The translations under genes were made by a program, and so were the position numbers. From the NCBI RefSeq assembly GCF_000092065.1, contig NC_009362.1:428501-492500 (forward strand): DNA of 64,000 nt. The letters are read 5' to 3'. This document shows, piece after piece, positions 39,901-50,499 of this stretch. The first letter of the stretch is position 1. Every line of letters begins with the position of its first letter. The notes under the pieces are model-generated. The model did no database searches, was not told where the DNA came from, and saw only the letters and a list, made by a program, of their open reading frames with translations. This DNA is from Ostreococcus lucimarinus CCE9901. Its lineage: Eukaryota; Chlorophyta; Mamiellophyceae; Mamiellales; Bathycoccaceae.

Positions 39901-41636
39901 CGCAGCTTCAAGCCGCAGCGTCGCGCGAGAAGCAAGAGCTCATTACAGAACTTCAAACCTTTGGTGGATCTGCTCGAACGAAGGAAACAGTTGAATTGGA
40001 ACAAAAAGCACAACGTGTGCTCATGGAAGCCAATGAACGCGAGTCAAAGTTGCACGCAGAAATCACGAGGCTCAGACTCGAGAAGGAGGAGGCGCGTCGC
40101 CAGGCGACAAGCACGAACTTGGCTCCGATGCCTGCCAAGGCCGATGGCGTCTCTGTCGATCGTATGAAGGTCACGATCGCGAATTTGGAGGCCAAGGTGC
40201 GTAGTCTCGAACGCAATGGCGGTAAGCAAGGCGAAGCCACGAAGATGCAAGCGGAGATGGAGCAATTACGCAAGGAGGCCACCTTGGCGACCCGACGCGC
40301 GCAGCAAGTCAAGGACGAGCACGTCGCGTCTTTCGATCGCGTGAGAGAGCTCGAGTCTCAACTCCTGCAGGCGGACGAAATGCGACGCGAAATGCACAAC
40401 ATGATCCAGGAATTGCGTGGAAACGTTCGTGTTATCGCTCGAGTTCGTCCCTTGTTGCCAGGTGAAGATAGCGTCGTCGACGTCCCGGATGTCGACAAGC
40501 AGACTCTCGCCGTGTCCATTCCGGAGCTTGACCCGAGATTGTTCAACTTTGATCGCGTGTTCAACGGTCATTCAAGCCAAGATGAAGTGTTCGAGGAAGT
40601 TTCCGAGCTCGTTCAATCCGCTCTCGATGGTTACAAGGTGTGCTTGTTTTCGTACGGTCAAACTGGCGCCGGTAAGACGTACACAATGTTGGGTCAAGGT
40701 GAGGGCGAGCGTCGCGGTATCGTTCCCAGAGCGGTCGCCAAGGTGCTTGAACAAGCCGAGGCTCTTCGATCAAAGGGCTACGAATACACCATGGAGGCGA
40801 GTTACGTGGAGATTTACAACGAGCAGATTCGCGATTTGCTGTGCCCGGGCTCCACGCACAGCGAACGTCACAACGTGGTCAACGCTCCAGAGGGTGGATG
40901 CCCTACGGTGACCGGTGTCGTGCGCGAAGAGGTAACATCTGTGTACGAAGCGACTAGCTTAGTGCGCCGTGCCATGAAGGCGCGGGAAGTGGCGGAAACG
41001 GAGATGAACGCAAACTCGTCCCGCTCGCACACGTTGTTCCTGTTGTACATCACCGGCGTGCACCAAGCGACGGGTCAAACCCTCACGGGTTGCCTCAACC
41101 TTGTTGACTTAGCCGGTTCTGAGCGAACAAAGAGGAGTGGAGCTCGTGGGCAGCGAATGACAGAAGCCTGCGCCATCAACAAGAGCTTGTCCTGTTTGGG
41201 AGACGTGTTCGCCGCCGTCGGGAGGGGCGACAAGCACATTCCCTACCGCAATAGTAAGCTTACGTACCTGCTTGCGCCCTGCTTAGGGGGCGAAGGCAAG
41301 ACATTGATGGTAGTGAACATAGCTCCAGACTTGGACAGCGCCGAGGAGTCGATGTGCTCGCTCAGGTTTGCGTCCACCGTGAACCAAGTGGAATTAGGAA
41401 ACGGCAAAAAAGCCAAGCGCAACATCGCGCATAACTTTGCTCACTTGACCAACGGAGGCGCGGAGGCTCCCGCGCCGGCTGGGGCGAACACTAGATCGCG
41501 GCGGGTATCAGCGAACGCACTCGCGAGCAGAGATAACTCTATGTACGACAGGCGATCGTCCGCCGGCGCCAAGCGCGCCAATCCTTTTGCGCAAAACGAG
41601 CGCGCTCCCAAGACGAGACGCAAAGCTTGGGAGTAA
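36926..41636 (+). CDS. Kinesin-14 (C-terminal motor), spliced from three exons
   Basis: Minus-end-directed microtubule motor. Proposed coding exons: 36926-36999, 37125-37234 and 37513-41636 (1435 residues). Exon 1 is MALTDATNAA...; exon 2 starts with the codon completed across the splice (AG+G, Arg) and continues MENLRRQSLSDGPLSARKAT, with Arg/Ser-rich, Ser-Ile-Gly-like tail sequence; exon 3 joins at the Gly of GGNDDT. Both joins keep the frame. A coiled-coil stalk of about 900 residues (heptads, Gln/Glu/Ala/Lys-rich) precedes a neck MIQELRGNVRVIARVRPLL and the motor: GQTGAGKTYT P-loop, NSSRSHTLF switch I, DLAGSERTKRSG switch II. Neck before motor and motor at the C-terminus define kinesin-14. 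A contiguous frame upstream of exon 3 (from about 37092) begins with TTG and is less convincing. Confidence 0.9.
37000..37124 (+). other. Intron 1 of kinesin-14 gene (125 nt)
   Basis: Donor AG|GTGCGCGACG, then CTGAC at 37081 and acceptor CAG at 37122-37124. Removing it joins Ala-Arg to Met-Glu-Asn in frame. Confidence 0.75.
37235..37512 (+). other. Intron 2 of kinesin-14 gene (278 nt)
   Basis: Donor ATCG|GTGCGCGATG, CTGAC in GGGACACTGACGACGG near 37475-37485, acceptor GAACGCAG at 37512. Removing it joins Ile-Gly to Gly-Asn-Asp in frame. Inside it is GC-rich and has a run of GCGATGCGATGCG. Confidence 0.8.
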
Positions 41637-41741
41637 ACAAAACAATCGCCTTGTAATCAATATCACTCACTCTCTGAAAAAACTGAGCGAACATCGCAAA
41701 CGTTATACAGATCATGACTACAAATACTACGAATGACATCG

Positions 41742-42377
41742 CTAAAAGCTTTCTCGTTCGACGCTCTCGATGAGTTCCAGTAAGTCCACCGAGTATTCTC
41801 GTCGTGGCGCCTCGGACGCGACTGGCGACAACGTCAACGTCCCTCTCGGCGTCGGCACGTCGAAATCATCACTCTTCGACCAAGAAGCACCCGTCGCAAT
41901 TCTCCCCATTCCCATCCTCTCCTCGTCCCCGCGCGTCGACTGAAGCCGCTCTCGCAACCGAGCCACCGTCGCCGCGAGCGCCGCCGCGCGTTCCTTTGCC
42001 GCCGCCAACTCCTCCTTCAGCGCCCTCGCCGTCTCCACCGCCACATCACGTTCGATCTCCATCGTGCTTCTGAGTTCTCGCTCGCGCTCGAGCGCCGTCA
42101 CCGCCGCGTCTCGCTCCCGCTCCGCGCGTCCCGCCCCCTCGTGCGCGTCCACGCACTTTTGAATCAGCGCCGCCAATCGCTTCTTCTCGCTCGGCCCGAG
42201 CTCGGCGAACGTTCCATCGCACCGCGCGCGTCCCGCGTCGTCGTCCGTCGCGCTCTCGCGCGCGGGCGGCGGCGTCAGCGGCGTCGTCGCCGCGGCGCGC
42301 AGCACGTCCGACCCACCGAACGTCGCCGTCGTCGCCTTTTCGTCCTCGCGCGCGCGCGCGCGCGCGCTCGCGCGCAT
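41742..42377 (-). CDS. Coiled-coil protein of unknown function
   Basis: 211 residues. A Thr/Pro/Arg-rich N-terminus, then a helical Ala/Glu/Arg-rich coiled coil (about 60-145, ERERDAAVTALERERELR and AALAATVARLRERLQS), then a Ser/Thr-rich tail ending in DLLELIESVERESF. I recognise no family. The first codon in frame is GTG at 42380; ATG at 42377 is chosen. It converges with the kinesin and diverges from chorismate mutase by about 180 bp. Confidence 0.65.
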   Translation of the reverse strand: MRASARARAREDEKATTATFGGSDVLRAAATTPLTPPPARESATDDDAGRARCDGTFAELGPSEKKRLAALIQKCVDAHEGAGRAERERDAAVTALERERELRSTMEIERDVAVETARALKEELAAAKERAAALAATVARLRERLQSTRGDEERMGMGRIATGASWSKSDDFDVPTPRGTLTLSPVASEAPRREYSVDLLELIESVERESF

Positions 42378-42557
42378 CACCGCTCACCGCTCGCCGCTCG
42401 CCGCGCGCGTCGTCGTCGCGCGCGCGCGTCGCGCGCGCGCGTCGCTCTGTCGCGCCGGCGTCGCGCCGGGTTCGATGTCGCGAACGCGCGCGCTCGCGCG
42501 TCCGCGCGCGCGACAGAGCGACGCGCGACCTCGACGCGCGACGGCGGCGACGCGGCG

Positions 42558-43550
42558 ATGACGCCGCCCGCCTCGCTCGCGAGCTCGAGCTCGATCGCGC
42601 GCGCGGCGAGCCTGCGCCGCGCGACGCGTCGCGGTGGTGACGGCGCGCGGGACGCCGCCGACGCGCGACGCCGCCGACGCGCGCTCGGCCGCGACGCGCG
42701 CGCGACGGCGGCGAGGGATCGCGTGAACGGAGGCGGCGTGAACGAGTCCGTGGATTACGAAGACCTGAGCGATCGCTTGAAGCTGGATAACGTGCGGCAG
42801 AGCTTGATTCGGCAGGAGGATTCCATCATCTTCGCGCTCATCGAACGCGCGCAGTATAAGCTGAATTCCGCGATATATGCGAAAAATGCGGTGCCAGTGC
42901 CGTGCTTCGCGCCGAACGGTGATCGAGCGTCGATGCTGGAGTTCATGCTTCGAGAGGTGGAGCAGAGTCACGGGAAGATTCGAAGGTATACGTCGCCGGA
43001 TGAGCACGCGTTTTATCCAGAGGCGCAGCCGCCGTTGGTGATTCCGCCGATCGCGTTTAAGGACGTTTTGCACCCGTGCGCGGAGTCGATTAACATTAAT
43101 GATCGCATCATGGAAATGTACGTCGATAATCTTTTGCCGGAGATGTGCGAGGGCGGGGATGATAACAATTACGGGAGCGCGAGTCTGTGCGACTTGTCGT
43201 GCTTGCAAACGATTTCCAGGCGAATTCATTACGGCAAGTACGTCGCTGAGTCCAAGTTTTTGGCGCAGCCGGAAGAATACACGGAGTTGATCAAAGCGCA
43301 AGACGCCGACGGTTTGATGGCACTTCTCACGAACCAAGCCGTGGAGGACCGGGTCGTTCGACGGGTGGCAAACAAGGCGGCGGTGTACGGTTCGGATATC
43401 AGCGAAGACATTCCCGATACTTTGGCCTTACCCGTCGGTTCTGAATCGTTAAAATTGGCCCCGGAAAAAGTGGGCGAGTTATACTACCGCTGGATCATGC
43501 CCATGACGAAGGATGTTCAAGTGAAGTACCTGTTACGTCGCCTCGACTAA
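42558..43550 (+). CDS. Chorismate mutase, plant/yeast AroQ type, probably plastidic
   Basis: Converts chorismate to prephenate at the branch to Phe and Tyr. After a leader of about 65 Arg/Ala residues, the helical enzyme begins with YEDLSDRLKLDNVRQSLIRQEDSIIFALIERAQY, the N-terminal helix of eukaryotic AroQ with the conserved active-site Arg. Further matches: FMLREVEQSHGKIRRYTSPDEHAFYPE, SININDRIMEMYVDNLLPEMC and GSASLCDLSCLQTISRRIHYGKYVAESKF, ending in YYRWIMPMTKDVQVKYLLRRLD. The plastid leader suggests this is the allosterically regulated type. 330 residues is normal. Confidence 0.95.
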   Translation: MTPPASLASSSSIARAASLRRATRRGGDGARDAADARRRRRALGRDARATAARDRVNGGGVNESVDYEDLSDRLKLDNVRQSLIRQEDSIIFALIERAQYKLNSAIYAKNAVPVPCFAPNGDRASMLEFMLREVEQSHGKIRRYTSPDEHAFYPEAQPPLVIPPIAFKDVLHPCAESININDRIMEMYVDNLLPEMCEGGDDNNYGSASLCDLSCLQTISRRIHYGKYVAESKFLAQPEEYTELIKAQDADGLMALLTNQAVEDRVVRRVANKAAVYGSDISEDIPDTLALPVGSESLKLAPEKVGELYYRWIMPMTKDVQVKYLLRRLD

Positions 43551-43672
43551 AAAGAGCGACGCGAACAAGCGCCGCGCACGTCACCTCTCCTCCATCAACC
43601 TAGCCGCCCTGCGAATATTTACGTAATAAAAAGTACACAAATGTCGCTTTAAATTCTATGACTGCTACGTAA

Positions 43673-45250
<1,578 letters not shown>

Positions 45251-46891
45251 ATGGACGGGACGACGCGCGCGTGCGAGGACTCGGAGACGCGCGGCGGTGG
45301 GCGGGCGAGCGAGGCGGCGGCGGCGGTGGGCGCGGGAGGGCGCGATGGCGGCGCGAGCGAGGCGCGGACGGCGGCGAAGGCGGATGGGCGGGACGGCGCG
45401 GGCGCGAGCGCGAGCGCGGCGTACAGTCGGAAGGATAAATCGCTCGGCGTGCTGTGCGAGAACTTTTTGGCGCTGTATGGGAACGGGGAGGTGGAGAGCG
45501 TGAGTCTGGACGAGGCGACGGAGAAGCTCGGGGTGGCGCGACGGAGGATTTACGACATCGTGAACGTGTTGGAGAGCATCGACGTGATGGCGCGCAAGGC
45601 GAAGAATCAATATTCGTGGCACGGCGTGCGACGGTTGCCGGAGAGTTTGAAGCGCTTGAAACAGGCGGGGTTGAAAGAATTCGGGGCGAACTTTGAAATT
45701 AGCGGCGCGAATGGAAGCGAGGAGAATAGTAACGACGACAGCGCGGCGTCGCGCGAAGGTGAAGAAGAAAAGGACGTCGGCGGCGACGAACATAACCAAC
45801 AAAATATTGATTCCGATCGAAGCTCGCCTACGACGACGACGACGGCGACGACGACGACCGCGGTGCTACACTTTGATTCACGTAACGATTCTGTGCGTAA
45901 CAAGGCCCCGTTCGCGGGGCAGGAAAGATTCGCGGGGCCGTGCGCGCAAGGCGACGACGGCCGCCGCGAGAAGAGTCTGGTATTGTTGTCGCAAAAGTTT
46001 GTTCAGCTATTCCTGGCGTCGTCGCTGAACGTCGTGAGTTTGGACACAGCGGCGCGACTTCTTCTAGATGACGCACACGACGACGCAAAGTTGAAGACTA
46101 AGATTCGTCGCCTGTACGACATCGCCAACATCTTGTGCTCTTTGCATTTGATTCGAAAAGTGCACCTTGCTGATTCGAGGAAGCCGGCGTTTCTTTGGCT
46201 GAGCCGAGAAAACTCTACCGCGGACCTCATCGCGCAAGGTAAAGGCTTGCAATGGTTTAGTAAACTCGATGAAGATGGCAAGCCGCTCCCGATGGCTTCG
46301 TCGAAGTTTGGGCCGGCCATGCGTCCGCAAACAACCTCGACGACGAAGAATCCGACGACGAATCAGCGCAAGCGAGCGGCGAACAAGGATTCGAACAGTG
46401 CCGAGGCCAAGCGCCCGCGCGGACGACCTAGATTGCCCGGTGGCAACGCACAAATGTCGCTAACTCCAGACAACGTGGCACAGCTCAATCATTTATTCGC
46501 GTTCACCACCGCCCAGCTCGCGGCGCGATATCCCTTGGATGTGAACGCCGACTTGAACAGTGTCATCGCGCAGAGAACGATAGGCAACACCAATTTCCTT
46601 CATCGTCTCGCGCAAGCGTCGATGGCGCAAGCACAAGCAGCACACCACTTGATGAGCTCATCTCCCGCGCAACCGCCACAGTATGAAACGTCCAAGCTGC
46701 CAACGTTAGAAGGAGCCGGCGGCGATTTGTCGCCGCCGACGTTGCCACCTTTTAGCACCATAATGCCAGCGTGGGGCATGTCGGGTATGTCCTACCAGAA
46801 TAATCAAATGCACGATATGATGCGACTGTACGAAAATTCAATGAATGCTTGGCAAAATGGCAACACGCAGCAGCAAAATGTGCGAGAATGA
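45251..46891 (+). CDS. Atypical E2F (E2F7/8-DEL type) with two DNA-binding domains
   Basis: Transcription repressor of the cell-cycle E2F family. Residues 60-125: [19 protein letters not shown] ... [20 protein letters not shown] ... QYSWHG, a winged-helix E2F DNA-binding domain with the RRxYD core. Residues about 238-318: [19 protein letters not shown] ... [21 protein letters not shown], a second one. Two such domains and no DP-dimerisation/marked box is the layout of plant DEL and animal E2F7/8, which bind DNA without DP. An AT-hook-like [11 protein letters not shown] follows at about 385. Acidic Ser/Asn/Asp linker and a long Gln/Ala/Pro-rich C-terminus. 546 residues. Start [10 protein letters not shown] at ATG 45251. 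Confidence 0.93.
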   Translation: MDGTTRACEDSETRGGGRASEAAAAVGAGGRDGGASEARTAAKADGRDGAGASASAAYSRKDKSLGVLCENFLALYGNGEVESVSLDEATEKLGVARRRIYDIVNVLESIDVMARKAKNQYSWHGVRRLPESLKRLKQAGLKEFGANFEISGANGSEENSNDDSAASREGEEEKDVGGDEHNQQNIDSDRSSPTTTTTATTTTAVLHFDSRNDSVRNKAPFAGQERFAGPCAQGDDGRREKSLVLLSQKFVQLFLASSLNVVSLDTAARLLLDDAHDDAKLKTKIRRLYDIANILCSLHLIRKVHLADSRKPAFLWLSRENSTADLIAQGKGLQWFSKLDEDGKPLPMASSKFGPAMRPQTTSTTKNPTTNQRKRAANKDSNSAEAKRPRGRPRLPGGNAQMSLTPDNVAQLNHLFAFTTAQLAARYPLDVNADLNSVIAQRTIGNTNFLHRLAQASMAQAQAAHHLMSSSPAQPPQYETSKLPTLEGAGGDLSPPTLPPFSTIMPAWGMSGMSYQNNQMHDMMRLYENSMNAWQNGNTQQQNVRE

Positions 46892-46944
46892 CTTGAATTG
46901 TAAAGTTGAAAACAAAGTTGTAAGCAACACGCGAGCGCGACAGC

Positions 46945-47145
46945 CTACTCTTTTTCGTTTTCATCCGTCTTCTTCGTTCTCATGACTTCTTCCTCTCGAC
47001 GCTTCTTTGACGCCTCGAAATGCGGCTTTCCCTGACCTATCGCGTACGCGCATCCGAGTAACCCCCCAGCACCGATCGCCATGATCACCGCGGTTTCACC
47101 GGAGACGGCGTCCAAGGCAAGCCACTTCTTCGTCGACGAGCTCAT
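46945..47145 (-). CDS. Small single-helix membrane protein, unknown
   Basis: 66 residues: MSSSTKKWLALDAVSGETAV start, one hydrophobic helix (VIMAIGAGGLLGCAYAIG), then a Lys/Glu-rich cytosolic or matrix tail. The frame upstream is open for another 34 residues but the ATG at 47145 gives a typical small membrane protein. Size and layout resemble small accessory subunits of mitochondrial complexes; no family is recognised. Confidence 0.5.
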   Translation of the reverse strand: MSSSTKKWLALDAVSGETAVIMAIGAGGLLGCAYAIGQGKPHFEASKKRREEEVMRTKKTDENEKE

Positions 47146-47520
47146 CGCGCGTTTTCTGTGCTCAGTTCCGATTCGATTCATTCGCGCGGCGAAGGATCCC
47201 GTACCAATTCTGATCCAGTGCATGATGAAGTTTATCGGGGCGTGCATTCAACGACGGCGCGTGGTGCGTCGAGAAGTGAAGTCTCTCGTTCTCTCGCTGT
47301 CGCCGACGCCGACGAGTCCTCGAGAGTTGCCACGCGTATTCTCTACAAGGCGTGAGCGAGGCATAATTAGACGGCGTGTCGTCAATTCTTCGTTCGTATT
47401 AAGTCTCTTGTCTACTGTGTTCGCAGAGTCTTCTTGTCTACTGTGTTCGCAGAATTGTGTTCTTGGATGCGATGTCGAACGTTGTCATCGTCGGTCTACT
47501 ACTATTTTCTCTGCCCCCAC
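47146..47520. other. Intergenic region with a short direct repeat
   Basis: 375 bp between two minus-strand genes: promoter of the small protein and 3' end of the G3BP-like gene. No ORF is convincing. TCTTGTCTACTGTGTTCGCA recurs at 47406 and 47432. Confidence 0.5.
47406..47453. repeat. 22-bp direct repeat, two copies, 26-bp period
   Basis: TCTTGTCTACTGTGTTCGCA followed by GA, at 47406-47427 and 47432-47453; the copies appear identical. Confidence 0.85.
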
Positions 47521-48822
47521 TCATTTGTTGGAACCGGCACCTTCAGTCTTCTTCGGTTGCCGTCCATTCTTAGCGCTACCCTTGCGCTCGACCCCCCCCT
47601 CTCGTCCCTTCGACTCCTTCTTCCCGTTCGCGCCAACGCCCTTGGCATTGACGACTGAAGCCTTTTTCATCTCAACCACTAAAATCTTGCCGTGAAGCTC
47701 GATTGTCGCCTCTAAAGCCGCCTGCGCCGATGCTGGCTCATCGAAGTCGATGAAAGCAAACTTGGTTTCATGCGACAATTTCGGTGCCTTCAGATTGATG
47801 CCCTTGGCACCACCGAGGACGACACCAAACTTGCTGAACTCGCGCTCAAGATCCTCCACCGTCGATTCGATGAAGATGTTCTTGATGAAGATACCGCATC
47901 CGGGCTTGGTCGCCGCGACCGTTTGCTCCGCCTTATCCGGTGACTTGGAACTCGGCGAGGTAGCGCTCGGCGAGGTCATCGGTGAGATCGTCGCCGCCGT
48001 CGCCGCCGTGGGCTTGGCTGTCGCTGCCGTGGGCTTGGCCGCCGCCGCCGCCGCCGCCGCCGAAGCCGCCATCATCGCGTACGTTCTCGGCTTGCTCGGA
48101 TCCACTTCACCCGCGTCCTCGTCCTCGGTTGACTTGGAGTCACCCTTCGCCTTGTTATCACCACTCTCCTTCTTCGTCGACTTGACCTCCGCCGCCTTAG
48201 TCTTCGACTCCCCCTTGACGTCTTGCTGCTTGGCGCTCGTCTTCGCCTCCTTGGGCGCCTTCTCCCCCGAAGTGTCGACCTTGTCCAAGTATCGAACAAT
48301 GTCGTTCAACACGAAGAAACCGTTTTCCTGAGGCGCAAGCAAGAAAGACTGCACAAAATTGCGCGCAAAATCATCACCTTTTCGTCGCAACGCGCCAGTC
48401 ACTTGCACCAGCACGCCGCCGCCCAGCGTGTGCGAGGCGTCGATCGATTTCACATCCGCCTGGGTCTCGTCGTACCGCATGCTCACAACCTTGTTGTGAA
48501 TGTCCCGTTGCGTACGATACGTCGTTGGCGCATCACTCGCCGCACCGTGCTCTCCACTCACGATGAGCGTCGAATCATTCGTGTAAAACCGATACAGCAC
48601 CGCCGGCGACGTGTGCAAAATCGTGTAAAACTGGTTCACAAACGAATTCCCAACGACTTCCGCCGCGGGCGTCGGCGCACGCGGCGCCATATACGGCACA
48701 ACTCCCGGCGCAACCATCGCCGACGGATGATACACCATCGCCGGCGGCGAGCCTCGACTCGCCGCCGCCGCCGCCGCGCCTCCGCTCGCCGTCGCCGCCG
48801 TCGCCGTCGTCGTCGCCGCCAT
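47521..48822 (-). CDS. G3BP-like protein: NTF2-like domain plus RRM
   Basis: G3BP proteins are RNA-binding scaffolds of stress granules. The 433-residue protein begins with an Ala/Thr run and a Pro-rich segment, then the NTF2-like domain (about 55-185): VGNSFVNQFYTILHTSPAVLYRFYTNDSTLI, IDASHTLGGGVLVQVTGALRR, and FVQSFLLAPQENGFFVLNDIVRYLD. A long Lys/Glu/Ala/Thr-rich linker follows, including an Ala run and short KPTAATA repeats, and then the RRM (about 318-390: GIFIKNIFIESTVEDLEREFSKFG, TKFAFIDFDEPASAQAAL). A Gly/Lys-rich tail closes it. This is the standard plant G3BP order. A likely 5'-UTR intron acceptor lies upstream (48946). Confidence 0.9.
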   Translation of the reverse strand: MAATTTATAATASGGAAAAAASRGSPPAMVYHPSAMVAPGVVPYMAPRAPTPAAEVVGNSFVNQFYTILHTSPAVLYRFYTNDSTLIVSGEHGAASDAPTTYRTQRDIHNKVVSMRYDETQADVKSIDASHTLGGGVLVQVTGALRRKGDDFARNFVQSFLLAPQENGFFVLNDIVRYLDKVDTSGEKAPKEAKTSAKQQDVKGESKTKAAEVKSTKKESGDNKAKGDSKSTEDEDAGEVDPSKPRTYAMMAASAAAAAAAAKPTAATAKPTAATAATISPMTSPSATSPSSKSPDKAEQTVAATKPGCGIFIKNIFIESTVEDLEREFSKFGVVLGGAKGINLKAPKLSHETKFAFIDFDEPASAQAALEATIELHGKILVVEMKKASVVNAKGVGANGKKESKGREGGVERKGSAKNGRQPKKTEGAGSNK

Positions 48823-49545
48823 CCCTTCCCTGTCCCTCCCTCGCGCGCGCGCTCCACGCGCGCGCTTCAGAGGAATTTACTTACGAGTCGGTCTCGATCG
48901 CGCGCCCGAGCGCGGCGTTCGTTATCCCGTCGCTCCGCGAGCGAGCTGCGTCGTCGCGAACGCGTCGTCGTCAGTCTCTTCTTCGAATCACGACCCGTCG
49001 CGACGCCCAAAAGCCCTGAAAGGATCGATCCTTTCCGCGACGTCGCCGCGTCGCGCGACGCGCGCGTCCCGCCCCGCGCGCGCGATGCGACGCGCGAATA
49101 TCCCCTCGACGCGCGTCGCGCGATCCGAGCCGCGCATCGCGCGCGCGTCGCTCGCGCGCGTCGCTCGCGCGCGCGGTTCCGTCGCGCGCGCGTCCCGTCG
49201 TCGACGGAAACGCGCCGCGCGACGCGCGCGCGACGTCGGCGACGCGCGCGCGCGCGGCGGATCGCGACGAGATTGTTTTTGCGCGTCGCGCGCGCGCGCT
49301 CGAGCGCGCGAACGGGCGAGGGCGACGACGTACCGCGACGAAAAGTGTCGCTGGCTGCGTTGGACGCGTTTCCGGAACGCCTCACCGATTATTGATGGAC
49401 GCGCGAAGCGCCTGGCGCGAGAGACTCGAGAGCGACGCGGCGCATCGACGCGGCGAACGATCGATCGCGAACGGGTTCGCGAGAAATACGAAGGATGATT
49501 GATGTACAACTGGCGCGAGGCGCGCGCGCGGCGATGGGTCGGGCG
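48823..49545. other. 723-bp gap, promoter of the G3BP-like gene, no confident gene
   Basis: Very GC-rich and full of CGCG runs. On the minus strand, CTGACGACGACGCG ... GACGACGCAG (about 48946-48983) has exactly the 3' intron pattern of the proven introns nearby, so a 5'-UTR intron of the G3BP-like gene is likely; its donor was not resolved. On the plus strand short open frames exist (about 49085-49498), but they are Arg/Ala-rich and have no recognisable domain. Confidence 0.5.
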
Positions 49546-50466
49546 TCAGAGCGACGTCGACGTCGGGTCGAACGTCGGGTCGCTCTGCGAATCCGCGGGA
49601 CGCCGCTCCGCCGCTCGACGCGAGGCGTCGTTATGATTGGTGCGATTGGTGCCGATGCCGACGGTGTTGGCGGCGCGAGGATTGGCGGTGTTGGCGCGAT
49701 TGGCGAGCCGATCGGAGGCGAGTCGCTTGGCGCGAAGGGCGGCGAGCTCGTCGCTCTCGAGTAACCGCTTGCTCGGCACGCGCACGCGCGTCGAGCGCGC
49801 GCCCTCTTTCGCCGTCGCGTCCGCGTCGACGCCGTACTCGGGATCGACGGTCGAGACATTCATCGCGACGGCGTTGACTCGCATCGCCGCCCTGGCCTTA
49901 TTCCGCCCCTCCTGCCGCCGTCGCTCTCGCGACTCTCTCGCCGCCTTTTTCGGCTTGACGGCGCCGCGCGCCGCGCCTGAATCCTCAACCACGTCTCCAT
50001 CGCTCGCGCGTCGCCCCGTCGTCGTCGTCGCCCCGTTCCCTAGCCCGCGCTCGCTCGCGCGTCGTCTTTGTCGTCGTCGTTCCTTCTCCTCCGCGTCTTC
50101 GTCGTCGTCGTCTCCCTCGTCGTCCTCGTCGTCCTCCTCCGTCGCCTCGTCTTCGCTCTGTCCCCGCTCCCTTTCTCGGTCCCGCGCCTCGCCGTCCAGC
50201 ACCACCACGTCCGCGCGCACGTCCTCCATGCGATCGTTCCTCGCCACGAGCGTCCCTCGCCGTCGCGCGCCGTCGCTCGTCGCCTCCAGCTCGAACGACG
50301 CCCACATGTGATGCCCGTCGTCGCACAGCACGTGATGCGCGTGTCGCTCGCGCGCGTCGTGGAACACGACGCACGCCGACACGTCGCGCGCGTAGTCACC
50401 GAACGATATCTTCATGCGCGCGCCGACGAGCGCCATCGGGTCGTCGGCGCGGCGACGCGGGGACAT
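49546..50466 (-). CDS. Unrecognised acidic/basic low-complexity protein
   Basis: 306 residues. The first about 95 residues look globular (MKISFGDYARDVSACVVFHDARERHAHHVLCDDGHHMWASFELEA), like a small beta-rich domain. A run of Glu/Asp (about 108-130) and a Lys/Arg-rich middle with ARESRERRRQEGRNKARAAM follow, and an Asn/Ala/Arg-rich C-terminus. Such a layout fits a nuclear protein. I recognise no family. Start is ATG 50466, since the upstream frame is Arg-rich; it is divergent from the coiled-coil gene by only about 33 bp. Confidence 0.6.
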   Translation of the reverse strand: MSPRRRADDPMALVGARMKISFGDYARDVSACVVFHDARERHAHHVLCDDGHHMWASFELEATSDGARRRGTLVARNDRMEDVRADVVVLDGEARDRERERGQSEDEATEEDDEDDEGDDDDEDAEEKERRRQRRRASERGLGNGATTTTGRRASDGDVVEDSGAARGAVKPKKAARESRERRRQEGRNKARAAMRVNAVAMNVSTVDPEYGVDADATAKEGARSTRVRVPSKRLLESDELAALRAKRLASDRLANRANTANPRAANTVGIGTNRTNHNDASRRAAERRPADSQSDPTFDPTSTSL

Positions 50467-50499
50467 TCGCCGATTCGCCGCAGTGTGACGCGCGCGACG

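Noticed and set aside
49085-49498. 137-residue plus-strand ORF
   Set aside because: Arg/Ala-rich, no domain, overlaps the likely G3BP leader region; kept only as part of the gap description.
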